Source: JACJXF01 sp038316435
GTDB lineage: Bacteria > Bacteroidota > Bacteroidia > Bacteroidales > GCA-2748055
DNA length: 64,000 nt
Reading direction: 5' to 3'
Assembly: GCA_038316435.1 (NCBI GenBank)
Contig: JBBQAQ010000004.1
Coordinates: 1-64,000, forward strand
How positions within the stretch are numbered: position 1 is the stretch's first letter; every line of letters begins with the position of its first letter. Position numbers and translations under genes: made by a program. The notes beneath the pieces are model-generated. The model saw only the letters and a program-made list of their open reading frames with translations, was not told the origin of the DNA and made no database searches. This document shows, piece after piece, positions 16,820-25,571 of this stretch.

Positions 16820-17245
16820 ATGAAAAAATTAAAAGTGTTAATCCTTTGTACCGGCAATAGTTGCCGAAGTCAGATGGCTCATGGCTTTCTACAGTCATTT
16901 GATTCAAACTTAATTGTGCGCTCAGCCGGAACCGAAGCGTCAGGCAAACTCAATCTGAAGGCTGTTGAAGCAATGAAAGAGATTGGAATTGATATTTCAC
17001 ACCATACTTCCGACTCAGTTGATTTGTACCTTGCTGAAGAGTGGGATTACGTAATCACTGTTTGCGGAGGAGCCAATGAGTCATGTCCCGCTTTTATTGG
17101 GAAGGTAAAACACCGCATCCATATTGGCTTTGATGATCCATCTCATGCCTTGGGTTCTGATGAATATATATGGAGCGAATATATCCGTGTTCGTAACGAA
17201 ATTAAAGAGGGATTCTGGAAGTTCTACCTGGAAAATTTAAAATGA
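16820..17245 (+). CDS. arsC: arsenate reductase, thioredoxin-coupled low-molecular-weight phosphatase type
   Basis: A 141-residue enzyme from the ATG at 16820; an upstream in-frame start would run into arsR2. It carries the phosphatase loop CTGNSCRS (Cys10, Arg16) and the two further cysteines Cys82 and Cys89 (VCGGANESC), exactly the C10/C82/C89 triad of the thioredoxin-dependent ArsC class. It reduces arsenate to arsenite for export by the ACR3 pump encoded next. It lies 7 bases after arsR2. A protein tyrosine phosphatase role is excluded by the cysteine triad. Confidence 0.93.
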   Translation: MKKLKVLILCTGNSCRSQMAHGFLQSFDSNLIVRSAGTEASGKLNLKAVEAMKEIGIDISHHTSDSVDLYLAEEWDYVITVCGGANESCPAFIGKVKHRIHIGFDDPSHALGSDEYIWSEYIRVRNEIKEGFWKFYLENLK

Positions 17246-17315
17246 ATTGTCGTTCAGACCAAAACTGAATTATTGAGAAAAATAAAACGTTTCAAAATTC
17301 TAAAATCATAACTTA

Positions 17316-18356
17316 ATGGAACCACGTCTTAAATTCTTCGATCGCTTTTTAACTCTCTGGATATTTTTGGTGATGTTTGCCGGAGTTCTTATTGGATATT
17401 TTTCACCCGGGATTTCCGGTTTTTGGAATTCGTTGAGTTCAGGAACAACCAATATTCCAATTGCTATCGGCTTGATTCTTATGATGTTTCCTCCTCTGGC
17501 AAAAGTGCGATACGAGAAACTTCCCACGGTTTTTAAAAATGTAAAATTGCTGACACTTTCGCTCGTGCAAAACTGGATTGTAGGCCCATTAGTAATGTTT
17601 TTGTTAGCGGTATTATTCCTTCATAACTATCCGGGACTTATGGTTGGAGTAATACTTGTAGGTTTAGCGCGATGCATAGCAATGGTTTTGGTTTGGAACG
17701 ATCTAGCCAAAGGAGATGCTGAATTAGCTGCAGGTTTAGTGGCATTTAACGCTATATTTCAGGTGTTTCTGTACTCGGTATATGCTTATGTATTCATTAC
17801 ATTTTTACCTCCGCTTTTTGGATTTAGCGGCGCTGTTGTGGATATTTCAATTTCTGAAATTGCAATAACTGTTTTAATCTATCTGGGAATACCATTTGCA
17901 GCCGGATTGCTTTCGAGTCTGATTTTACGCCAACAAAAAGGCGACGACTGGTATTATAATAAGTTTATTCCTAAGGTGTCATGGCTAACTCCAATAGCCT
18001 TGCTATTTACCATATTCGTAATGTTTTCGCTCAAAGGTGAAAAAATCATTGAATTACCAATGGATGTGGTTCGGGTTGCAATTCCCTATACCATTTACTT
18101 TGCGTTGATGTTTTTCACCACCTTTTTCATTGCACGATGGATGGGATCGAATTATGAAAAATCAACAACATTGGCATTCACAGCAGGTAGTAATGATTTT
18201 GAATTGGCCATTGCAGTTGCTATTGCGGTTTTCGGCATTAACTCACAAGTTGCATTTGCAACAGTTATAGGGCCATTGGTGGAAGTCCCTGTGCTGATTC
18301 TGCTGGTAAATGTGTCATTGAGATTTCAGAAAAGGTATTTTAGTCAGAGCGCATGA
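17316..18356 (+). CDS. acr3: ACR3-type arsenite efflux pump
   Basis: A 346-residue transporter with ten hydrophobic helices. The essential cysteine is in GLARCIAMVLVWNDLAKGD, and the conserved Glu is in IGPLVEVPVLILLV. ACR3 exports As(OH)3 across the inner membrane using the proton gradient. It follows arsC by 70 bases, and length and motifs are normal. Start ATG at 17316. The 3' end is followed at once by a partial inverted copy of a dispersed repeat. Confidence 0.94.
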   Translation: MEPRLKFFDRFLTLWIFLVMFAGVLIGYFSPGISGFWNSLSSGTTNIPIAIGLILMMFPPLAKVRYEKLPTVFKNVKLLTLSLVQNWIVGPLVMFLLAVLFLHNYPGLMVGVILVGLARCIAMVLVWNDLAKGDAELAAGLVAFNAIFQVFLYSVYAYVFITFLPPLFGFSGAVVDISISEIAITVLIYLGIPFAAGLLSSLILRQQKGDDWYYNKFIPKVSWLTPIALLFTIFVMFSLKGEKIIELPMDVVRVAIPYTIYFALMFFTTFFIARWMGSNYEKSTTLAFTAGSNDFELAIAVAIAVFGINSQVAFATVIGPLVEVPVLILLVNVSLRFQKRYFSQSA

Positions 18357-18362
18357 TGCAAA

Positions 18363-18403
18363 TCTTAATTTCTTTTTTTGAAAATCACCAACTATTATTG
18401 ACC
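18363..18403 (-). repeat. partial inverted copy of the dispersed repeat family (copy 4)
   Basis: On the minus strand this reads GGTCAATAATAGTTGG, then TGATTTTCAAAAAAAG, then AAATTAAGA. That is nearly identical to the first 41 bases of the copy at 53977. The second half of the repeat, with the GGGGTTTAAACCCC palindrome, is absent. Confidence 0.6.
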
Positions 18404-18406
18404 CAA

Positions 18407-18600
18407 TTAGGCAAATGAATTACCCCGAGGCAGAGCCATCGAGGTATCAAATGGAATTCTTATTTCTTTCAGAAAAACAGGCGAAACCCAGCCGTTTCGG
18501 GTCGCTTTCATGCTGATTTCCTTTCGGTTCCATTTATTAAATGATCCTGCCAGATATACTTTTCGGGCATCTGTATATCCATTTAATTTAAAATTATAAT
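18407..18600 (-). pseudogene. relic of a glycogen-binding (AMPK/CBM48-type) domain protein
   Basis: The minus strand encodes NFKLNGYTDARKVYLAGSFN followed by KWNRKEISMKATRNGWV and a TAA at 18409-18407. 'F.L.GY.dA..VyLAGsFN.Wn' is the classic start of the AMPK-type CBM48 domain. The domain ends early, and upstream the frame changes to a hydrophobic stretch (PLYGLIAGVIGSLF), so it is the frameshifted end of a dead gene. The rest of the 18357-18826 gap holds the repeat above and the promoter area of the next gene. Confidence 0.6.
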
Positions 18601-18826
18601 TTGTTTTGACAAAACAAGCCTTTCCGATTGATCTCCCGAGAAAAAAACATTTGAAGATATCAGGAAAAGACTTCCTATAACTCCTGCTATTAATCCGTAT
18701 AATGGCAATGCAACTTTCAAAAAATATAATTTTAACACAAGGTAAAAAAATCCATTAAAAAAAGCGGCTTAAATCTATTAATATAATTCATTTGAATTTG
18801 TACTTTGCGCCGTTAAATAAAGAGTT

Positions 18827-19660
18827 ATGCCAATCATTCATCTTGATCATTGCACCGAGTGTTTAAAATGCGTAAAAGATTGCCCTTCCATCGCCATTGA
18901 TATAAAAGCTGGTACCATTGCTAATACCTGTATCCATTGCGGACATTGCGTTGCCATTTGCCCTGAATCGACAATTAGCCCTGACTTTGGGGAAATATTT
19001 CCCTTGAAACCTTCTTCAATTAGCCCAGAGGAATTTAGAGCTTTCTCTGCTGGTTTGCGTAGCACGCGATATTACCTTAAAAAAGATGTGCCGGTAGAAA
19101 TTTTAAGCTTGCTGGTTGAAAACATAAAACATTATGCATCAGCAAGTAATGCCAGACCTTTGAAGATCACTCTGGTTAACACTCCACAAAAGATTCAGCT
19201 ACTTAATGACCTGACAGCGAATACCTTATTAAAAACGTTTAAGATTGTAACCTCTCCCCCTATAAGTCTTTTATTAAAAATCTTTGCGCCCTCAATGAAT
19301 ATCAAAGGTTTAAGAAAATATAAAGAATCCTTTATTCAAAAGCAAAAGACAAACAGCTCAATGGTCTGTCATCATGCGCCGATAGTAATGCTTTTTCACG
19401 GTCCGGTTTCCAAATATGATATGTCGGAGGCTGATGCCTATATTTGGGCAACCAACACATGCCTTTATGCAAAAACGCTGGGATTAGGGAGTTGCCATAT
19501 CGGATTTATTGTGAAAGCAATGGAAAGAAATAAGGCAATGAAACCGGAAATGAATATCCCCTCATCTCATAAAGTATATGCGGCGCTGATTTTGGGCTTT
19601 CCAAAAGTGAATTATAAAAATGAGACTTCAAGGGAAAGTCCGGATGTCGTATTTGTGTAA
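18827..19660 (+). CDS. ferredoxin-nitroreductase fusion protein
   Basis: A 277-residue protein. Residues 1-60 hold two [4Fe-4S] motifs, CTECLKCVKDCP and CIHCGHCVAICP. The rest is a nitroreductase-like flavin domain beginning GLRSTRYYLKKDVPVEIL and ending with a KVYAALILGFPK segment typical of the family. Such fusions take electrons from low-potential carriers to reduce nitro groups, quinones or unknown substrates. It lies 470 bases after the arsenic island on the same strand. A role in reducing nitroaromatic arsenicals is tempting but unproven. A box resembling a Bacteroidota promoter (TACTTTGC) lies about 20 bases before the ATG. Confidence 0.85.
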   Translation: MPIIHLDHCTECLKCVKDCPSIAIDIKAGTIANTCIHCGHCVAICPESTISPDFGEIFPLKPSSISPEEFRAFSAGLRSTRYYLKKDVPVEILSLLVENIKHYASASNARPLKITLVNTPQKIQLLNDLTANTLLKTFKIVTSPPISLLLKIFAPSMNIKGLRKYKESFIQKQKTNSSMVCHHAPIVMLFHGPVSKYDMSEADAYIWATNTCLYAKTLGLGSCHIGFIVKAMERNKAMKPEMNIPSSHKVYAALILGFPKVNYKNETSRESPDVVFV

Positions 19661-19766
19661 TGCCTACTATTACAAACAAATCAAAAAACGGTATAAAGTT
19701 TTATGATCAAAGAATTTTAGATTATAAAAAAACTGTGTTTTTTACGATTCTAATTAAAAATCCAAC

Positions 19767-21293
19767 ATGCTAATAAAACTAAAAAACCGCGGAATATTAT
19801 GCGTTTTTCTTTTTTTAGGTGGACTTTCAGGTTGTTCGGAATCTGTAAAAAACAGCACCTTTATTGATGCACATCCACAAATTTTTCCTGATTATACCTC
19901 ACTTGTAATACCTGCAAATATTGCTCCCTTGAATTTTAACATAGAGGAAAAAGGAAGTGAATTTTTAGTTGAAATTTATTCTGAAAAGGGAAGGGAAATA
20001 AAGATCCGTCAAACCTCGCCAACTATTATTATTCCAATTAAAGATTGGCGTAAAATTTTAAATTCAAATAAAGGGAAAACATTAAAAATTGAGATTTATG
20101 CAAAAAGGGAAGGCTGGTATAAGTACAAAACCATAACCGATACAATTGCAGCTGAATCAATTGACAAGAATCTGGTATACCGTTTATTGGGGATTATTCA
20201 CACCGATGGAGATAAACTGGGGATTTATCAGCGCAATCTGGAGACTTTTGAACAAACAACAATATTTGAGAATAATACAAATCCAAAAACTCCATGTGTA
20301 AACTGTCACTCCTTTTCAAATAATAATGCGGATAAAATGTCTATGCATGTAAGAAAGGCGTATGGAGGAACAGTAATATTCGACAATGGTAAATTTATAA
20401 AGTATAATACGAGAACCCAACAATCGATTGCACCTGCCGCCTATACTGCATGGCATCCCAACGGCAATTTGATTGCTTTTTCGGTAAACAGACTTTTTGT
20501 TTATTTTACTTAAAATGAAGAAAAGCTTGTTGAAGTGGCTGATCAGGTATCCGATCTCGTACTATTTAACCTGAAGACAAGCACTTTTTCTTCTTCGGAA
20601 AAAATTTCAACTCCTGCACGTGAAAACCTCCCCAACTGGTCGTCTGATGGGAAATGGCTGTATTATATAAGTGCTCCCTTGATTACTAAAAATATGTCAA
20701 GTTGGATAGACGCCAAATATGACTTACTCCGAATTTCTTTTAACCCTGAAGATATGAGTTGGGGAGAGGTTGACACACTGCTTACTTCCCGGCAAACAGG
20801 GAAAAGCATTACCTGGCCTTCAGCATCACCTGATGGCAGATATGTACTTTTTTGTATGATCGATCATAGCTATTTTTCAATTTTTGATAAAAACAGTGAC
20901 TTGTACCTGCTTGACCTTAAAACAAAACAATACAAAAAAGCTGCTATCCTAAATAGTGAAACCACTGAAAGTTATCACAGTTGGTCTAAAAACGGAAAAT
21001 GGCTGGTATTCAGCAGTAAAAGGCTGGATGGAGTAAGTACGAGACCCTATTTAGCCTATTTCGACAGTACTGGAGCTTTCCATAAACCCTTTATTCTTCC
21101 TCAGGAGTATCCATTATTCTATCTGAACGATTCCTATAATTACAACCTGCCGGTATTTGTAAAAGATAGGGTGAAAATTGATGCAAGTGAGTTTCAGAAT
21201 TTTATAACGGAAAACTCAGTGGATGCTAGTTTTGATCATTCGGTTCCGGTTGACACCTCAGAAACACCCATGACCTATCCAATAAGTCATTAA
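19767..21293 (+). pseudogene. TolB-like beta-propeller lipoprotein with one heme-c motif, interrupted by an in-frame TAA
   Basis: Two open frames (19767-20513 and from about 20514) lie in the same reading frame and are separated only by TAA at 20511-20513. Read through, one 508-residue protein appears. It has a lipobox (GGLSGC, Cys23), an N-terminal beta domain, one heme-binding CVNCH at residues 177-181, then PD40/TolB-like propeller repeats (AWHPNGNLIAFSV; NWSSDGKWLYYI; PSASPDGRYVLF; SWSKNGKWLVFSS). The stop replaces what is probably a Lys or Gln codon (T-*-NEEKLVE). Repeat spacing is preserved across it, so the mutation is recent or a sequencing error. Any second product would need an internal GTG at 20535. 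Its role is unknown. Confidence 0.75.
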
Positions 21294-21386
21294 TTATTAA
21301 TAGTGAGAGGCTTTCCTCTTTAAATATTGCATTAATGTCATTAAAATAATACATTTGATACCTGTTACCAACTTTTTTTCATATTC

Positions 21387-22778
21387 ATGAATAAAAAATT
21401 CAATGTTTTAGCATATGCCATAAGCATTGGACTGATATTATATGTAGCAGAGTCGATTATCTTTTATTTTAACAATCGTGCTAATTACAGCTTTCTGGAA
21501 TCCCTACTTACTGACGTCCCTCTTTTTCAAATTCTAAGCAGGCTTCTTATACTGGTAGGATTTATTGTGTTTGGGTTTATAGTATATGGCAAAATTAAGG
21601 AGATAACTTTTGAAAATGAATTTCCCTCCTCCAAAGTGCAAAAAGAATCTGCAGGGCGAGTTGAATATAATTTTCTGGCAGGATTATCCTTTCAGATACG
21701 TACTCCTTTAAATGCAATTATTGGTTTTTCCGAGTTACTTAAAAAACCAGGCCAATCAGCTGAAACAAAAGAAAAATATCTTGATCAGATTAATTCCAGT
21801 AGCAAATATCTCCTTTTGCTTATCAATAATATTTCTGAGATAGCTAAAATCGAGTCTAACGAACTGACAATTAACAGGATCGGATGCAATATCAGCCGAA
21901 TTATCGAAGAACAGTTCCACGATAGTAACCTCATGAAAAATGAGCTAGGGAAACCCGGTATTGATATTGAAATTAAAGAAGTTAAGGCTATTGAAAGCTT
22001 CAATTTACTTTCAGATCCTATTAGATTAAAACAAGTATTGAGCAGCTTGATTGAAAATTCTTTATACCTGCCCAAAACAAGCCTCATTAAAATTGGTTAT
22101 TCAATAAATAATTCAGGATTTGTAGAGTTTTTCGTTAGCGATAATGGCATCGGGTTTCAGCAAGAAAGGATCGAATCTATTTTAAGCCGGTATAACAAAT
22201 TGACAGATAACCAAAATATGCCGTTTGACGGTTATGTTTTAAGACTGGCAATTTCTAAAAGTCTTATTAAACTCTTAGGAGGGGATATTAAGGTGGAATC
22301 GCAAGAAGACAAAGGAACAACAGTATATTTTACAATTCCTTATCTGAAGGTGTTAGCCAAAAGTCCTGCCAGTCCTGACCCGAAAGTTAGTGTTGCTGCA
22401 AGTTCCATTAACTGGTCTGATCGATTAATTCTGATTGCTGAAGACGTTGATTCCAACTTTATTTATTTGGAAGAGCTTTTAAGACCAACTAAGATAAAAA
22501 TTCTGTGGGCCAAAAATGGCAAAGAAGCTGTTGAAAAAGTAAAAGCTAACCCTGGAATCGAACTGGTTCTCATGGATATTCTGATGCCCGAAATGGATGG
22601 ATACCAAGCCTCCAGAGAAATAAAAGCCTTCCGTAATGACCTTCCAATTATTGCTCAGACAGCTTGTGCAATTGAAGGAAGTGAGAAAAGTGAGCAAAAC
22701 AGAAATTTTGACAGTTTTCTTACAAAGCCTATTTGGTCGCCACAATTGCTCGCTGCTATTGACAAATACATCTATTAA
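21387..22778 (+). CDS. hybrid histidine kinase-like protein lacking the phospho-accepting histidine, with receiver domain
   Basis: A 463-residue protein. Two transmembrane helices (about 8-28 and 48-68) are followed by a HisKA-like helix, a HATPase-like domain and a C-terminal receiver. The H-box reads LSFQIRTPLN, so Phe102 replaces the histidine that is autophosphorylated in the normal MSHEIRTPLN. The G2 box is also degenerate (YVLRLAIS in place of GxGLGLAIS). The N-box Asn and G1 (DNGIGF) remain. The receiver looks intact: ED near the start, LMDILMPEMDG with the phospho-Asp, QTACA, and TKP. It may be a pseudokinase scaffold, or a receiver phosphorylated by another kinase. Confidence 0.85.
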   Translation: MNKKFNVLAYAISIGLILYVAESIIFYFNNRANYSFLESLLTDVPLFQILSRLLILVGFIVFGFIVYGKIKEITFENEFPSSKVQKESAGRVEYNFLAGLSFQIRTPLNAIIGFSELLKKPGQSAETKEKYLDQINSSSKYLLLLINNISEIAKIESNELTINRIGCNISRIIEEQFHDSNLMKNELGKPGIDIEIKEVKAIESFNLLSDPIRLKQVLSSLIENSLYLPKTSLIKIGYSINNSGFVEFFVSDNGIGFQQERIESILSRYNKLTDNQNMPFDGYVLRLAISKSLIKLLGGDIKVESQEDKGTTVYFTIPYLKVLAKSPASPDPKVSVAASSINWSDRLILIAEDVDSNFIYLEELLRPTKIKILWAKNGKEAVEKVKANPGIELVLMDILMPEMDGYQASREIKAFRNDLPIIAQTACAIEGSEKSEQNRNFDSFLTKPIWSPQLLAAIDKYIY

Positions 22779-22791
22779 TCCTGTTCAATAA

Positions 22792-22983
22792 AACACAGTC
22801 TATAAGGGAATTGTCTTACTAATCGGTTGGAATCATCTTCATTTATTTGACCAAATTCGTTTTATCTTACACAAAGGCAATAAACATTACCCAGAAGAAA
22901 TCGATGCGTATCATTACACCAATCGATTTATATCGTTTTTTCCGCTTCTTTTTGTCGCTATATATACTGTTATAGAACTTTGA
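22792..22983 (+). pseudogene. unidentified coding relic with a C-terminal membrane helix
   Basis: A frame open from 22792 to TGA at 22981-22983 (63 codons) lacks an ATG. It reads like real protein: GWNHLHLFDQIRFILHKG, then EEIDAYHYTNRF, then ISFFPLLFVAIYTVIEL, a hydrophobic end. I do not recognise the family. It is probably the tail of a lost membrane-protein gene. The flanking bases of the 22779-23081 gap show nothing else. Confidence 0.3.
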
Positions 22984-23081
22984 TAGTGTTTAATTATATC
23001 GACGGCATAATTTTGATTAGCTTTTATATTATAGATAATTTAGCCTTCATAATTAAAGCAAACCCTAAATAAAATAGTTTT

Positions 23082-24377
23082 ATGAAAAACATTATGATTA
23101 TTAAAACCACTGCCCTTCTCTTACTGAGCTCGGCTGCGGTATTTAGCTTCATGACCAGTTGCGAAGGCCCTCAGGGAATCGCTGGTGTTGATGCTAATGA
23201 ATCTTGCACACAATGCCATAAATCTGAAGTTGTTGGTATAGCGGCTGCACAATTTGAATTATCTAAGCATAATTATGGTGAAGCTGCTTTTGAAGAAGCT
23301 GGCATAACTAGTTGTGCTCCTTGTCATGAGTCAGAAGCATTTAAATATGTTTGCAAAAACAATACTCCAGCAACATTTACTTTGAATGCTGCTACTAGTA
23401 AATTTGCAAACGATTATACAGTTCCTAACACTGTAGCTTTCGGCGAAATTAATTGTACTACATGTCACAGTTCTTTGCATAGTGAGTATGATTCAACTGA
23501 TATTTATCCATTAACCAATACTGCTCCCGTTGCTATGACAATGTGGAAAGGTGCAAAAACTATTGATCTGACCCAAGACGAAAGCCAGAGCAATTTATGT
23601 GTTAAATGCCACCAACCACGTCCGTTAGCAACCAGCACTACTCTTTCTAATGGTGATGTTGTTGATTATGTAAGTTTGGCTACAAATCCAACTGCATTAT
23701 TTTACGATCCAACTGTAGGGGCTACAACTAACAAATACTTCCCTGGATATAGATCACATGTACATTATGGTACTGTTGGAGCTATTTACGCAGGAAAAGG
23801 TGGCGTTGAATTTACAGGATCATTATCTTATAGCAACTCAGCTCATACAACGTTAGCTTCATGTCAGGATTGCCATATGGCAGAAGTTACTGGCAAAGCT
23901 GGTGGTCACTCCTTCAACGCAGTAGGCAACTTCAAAGGTTGTAACACTGCAGAATGCCATCCATCACCACTTGATGCTAAATCACCTAAATTTGTTGATA
24001 CACGCGCTGCTGTTAAAGCCTTATTGAACACATTAGGTGAGAAAATTACAGTAAATGGTGTTGATATTCTTCATAAAAATTCAGATGCTGTAACTAACCT
24101 TTGGGTAACTTCAACAACTAAGAAATTCGACGGATATCTTGATGTTTATGATCCATCATTAAATCCAACTGGTTTACTTAAGAATCCAAATCCAAGCAGT
24201 AGCTGGTCACAGACTCAGAAAGATGCCAATGCTGCATTGCAAACCATCACTCTTACTAATGCTCAAATGGGTGCTATTATAAATTTCCAATTCTGTTTAA
24301 GAGAATATAGCTTAGGTATTCACAATACTGCTTATACTAAAGCTTTACTTACTAACTCAATTGAAGCTCTCAACTAG
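23082..24377 (+). CDS. multiheme c-type cytochrome lipoprotein
   Basis: A 431-residue exported lipoprotein (lipobox FMTSC, Cys27). It carries five CXXCH motifs (CTQCH, CAPCH, CTTCH, CVKCH, CQDCH) and one spaced CX4CH (CNTAECH), so up to six hemes. After the last motif comes about 130 residues without heme. It resembles cell-surface or periplasmic electron-transfer cytochromes but I cannot name a characterised homologue. Codon use looks regular and the coding strand is richer in GCT and ACT codons than its neighbours, as in highly expressed genes. A strong terminator follows at 24412. The hybrid kinase-like gene upstream may be related in function. Confidence 0.85.
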   Translation: MKNIMIIKTTALLLLSSAAVFSFMTSCEGPQGIAGVDANESCTQCHKSEVVGIAAAQFELSKHNYGEAAFEEAGITSCAPCHESEAFKYVCKNNTPATFTLNAATSKFANDYTVPNTVAFGEINCTTCHSSLHSEYDSTDIYPLTNTAPVAMTMWKGAKTIDLTQDESQSNLCVKCHQPRPLATSTTLSNGDVVDYVSLATNPTALFYDPTVGATTNKYFPGYRSHVHYGTVGAIYAGKGGVEFTGSLSYSNSAHTTLASCQDCHMAEVTGKAGGHSFNAVGNFKGCNTAECHPSPLDAKSPKFVDTRAAVKALLNTLGEKITVNGVDILHKNSDAVTNLWVTSTTKKFDGYLDVYDPSLNPTGLLKNPNPSSSWSQTQKDANAALQTITLTNAQMGAIINFQFCLREYSLGIHNTAYTKALLTNSIEALN

Positions 24378-24408
24378 TTTCAGAGTCTGAGAAAGAACCT
24401 AAATTTTA

Positions 24409-24446
24409 AAACCCCCGGAAGTATTCATACTCCGGGGGTTTTTGTT
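24409..24446 (+). terminator. rho-independent terminator after the multiheme lipoprotein gene
   Basis: CCCCCGGA (24412-24419) pairs exactly with TCCGGGGG (24431-24438), and AGTA/TACT extends the stem after one bulged A. A run of T follows at 24439-24443. It lies about 30 bases after the stop codon. Confidence 0.92.
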
Positions 24447-24591
24447 TTATATATTTTGATTTGTATCTTTTCCTGTTTTCAGCGTTGAAACACCCAAATT
24501 CAAAAATCAATTCCAATTAATCGAGGATTTGAGACGCTATTTTAAAAAGTGCGTAAAATAAGTGTAAGATTATAATGTTAAACTGATAATG

Positions 24592-24690
24592 TGGACAAAA
24601 TAGTTGGCAATCTAAAAAAAACAACTGCGACAAGCTGATTTTTAGTTTTTTGCGACATTAATCATGAGGGGTTTAAACCCCGAATATTTA
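24592..24690 (+). repeat. dispersed intergenic repeat, copy 1
   Basis: Shares an ordered set of blocks with copies at 53977 and 57284: CAAAAtAGTTGG, a poly-A run, GCTGATTTTTAGTTTTT, GCGACATTAA, CATGAGGGGTTTAAACCCC. The palindrome GGGGTTTAAACCCC is at 24668-24681. The copies lie in intergenic DNA after genes and have no coding potential. Confidence 0.8.
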
Positions 24691-24695
24691 AAAGT

Positions 24696-24720
24696 CTTGA
24701 CACTGAGCTTGTCGAAGTGT
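24696..24720. repeat. short REP-like palindrome
   Basis: TGACACTGAGCTTGTCGAAGTG can fold with CACT against AGTG and is of the 'cttcgacaagctcagtg' type that I recall as a widespread interspersed repeat in Bacteroidota genomes. It directly follows dispersed-repeat copy 1. Only one copy is in this window, so its repetitive nature is from memory. Confidence 0.4.
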
Positions 24721-24745
24721 AATTCAATTCGTACATATGAATTAT

Positions 24746-25156
24746 TTACCTGATTCCAAATGCTAAATAACTTGTACTCAAAAAAAGAACCAGAAAACCA
24801 ATTGATACTAATAGAAGATATTTGTCGGTTTTAACTATATCCCCTTTCCCCTGAATTGCTTTCCAGGAGAACCATGCTAATGAAACAGTTAACAGAAATA
24901 CAGATGCCGCCGTCCATGCATGAGACTCCAGCGCTAAAGAGCTTATGCCTGGAGCCGACTCTGCGGCACGTATGGAAGCTCCCCCGAAGCCACAGGTCAT
25001 AGTTGTAACAATACAGGTCAGCAAATAAAGCCGGTACGAAATAGCTTTTAAACTATTTTTCTTGAAAATACTGCCGGTACTGTGAAGGACGAAAGCAGCT
25101 CCCCCGAAATAAACTGGAAGGAAAGATGTGTTAATATGTAAAATGGAAGAATGCAT
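24746..25156 (-). CDS. four-helix membrane protein, possible DUF2231-like heme protein
   Basis: A 136-residue membrane protein with four hydrophobic segments. Conserved-looking features include the His in HINTSFLPVYFGGAAF, CGFGGASIRAAES and the His in ALESHAWTA. Histidines at helix ends suggest heme b binding as in DUF2231-type membrane proteins; this is an inference from pattern. It is the last gene of a five-gene minus-strand group with an HsmA-family protein 3 bases upstream, two HmuY-like proteins and a TonB receptor, so a heme-related role fits. Confidence 0.55.
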   Translation of the reverse strand: MHSSILHINTSFLPVYFGGAAFVLHSTGSIFKKNSLKAISYRLYLLTCIVTTMTCGFGGASIRAAESAPGISSLALESHAWTAASVFLLTVSLAWFSWKAIQGKGDIVKTDKYLLLVSIGFLVLFLSTSYLAFGIR

Positions 25157-25159
25157 GAT

Positions 25160-25528
25160 TTATCTTAAAAAAGCGATGAGACCTCCTGTGATGTATGCAA
25201 GAATCCACCAGATATAGGCAGTTTTGGAATATGTTTGCATCCAGCTCTTTATTTCCACGTCATGTCGCCGAACCCAGAAAAATGCTGTGTCAACTATCAT
25301 AAGCGTTAAGGAGGTATATCCCAGAATGCCGTGAATTGTGAATGGCCCTTTCGAGGAACCTATTATCATTAAAGTAGTTGCAGTAATATCGAAAAACAAT
25401 CCGAGAGTCTGAAATCCAAGAATAGTCCCGTTTAGTTTTTTCTTCCTGTGAAAACTAAAAAAAGCAAGTGAATATGAAATAAGCGCAAGAGTTACAATCG
25501 TTGAACCTGCCATTAAAATTGGTTTCAT
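25160..25528 (-). CDS. HsmA-family (TIGR03987-like) membrane protein
   Basis: A 122-residue protein with four membrane helices. GPFTIHGILGYTSLTLMIVD and the C-terminal KTAYIWWILAYITGG are the pattern of the HsmA/TIGR03987 family, normally about 125 residues, so it is full length. The function of the family is not well established. It is adjacent to the other small membrane protein and to the HmuY-like lipoprotein gene, which suggests a membrane step in heme handling. Confidence 0.65.
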   Translation of the reverse strand: MKPILMAGSTIVTLALISYSLAFFSFHRKKKLNGTILGFQTLGLFFDITATTLMIIGSSKGPFTIHGILGYTSLTLMIVDTAFFWVRRHDVEIKSWMQTYSKTAYIWWILAYITGGLIAFLR

Positions 25529-25571
25529 AAAGATGGAATTTGAAATTATACTAGTTATGTACTTTTAAAAG

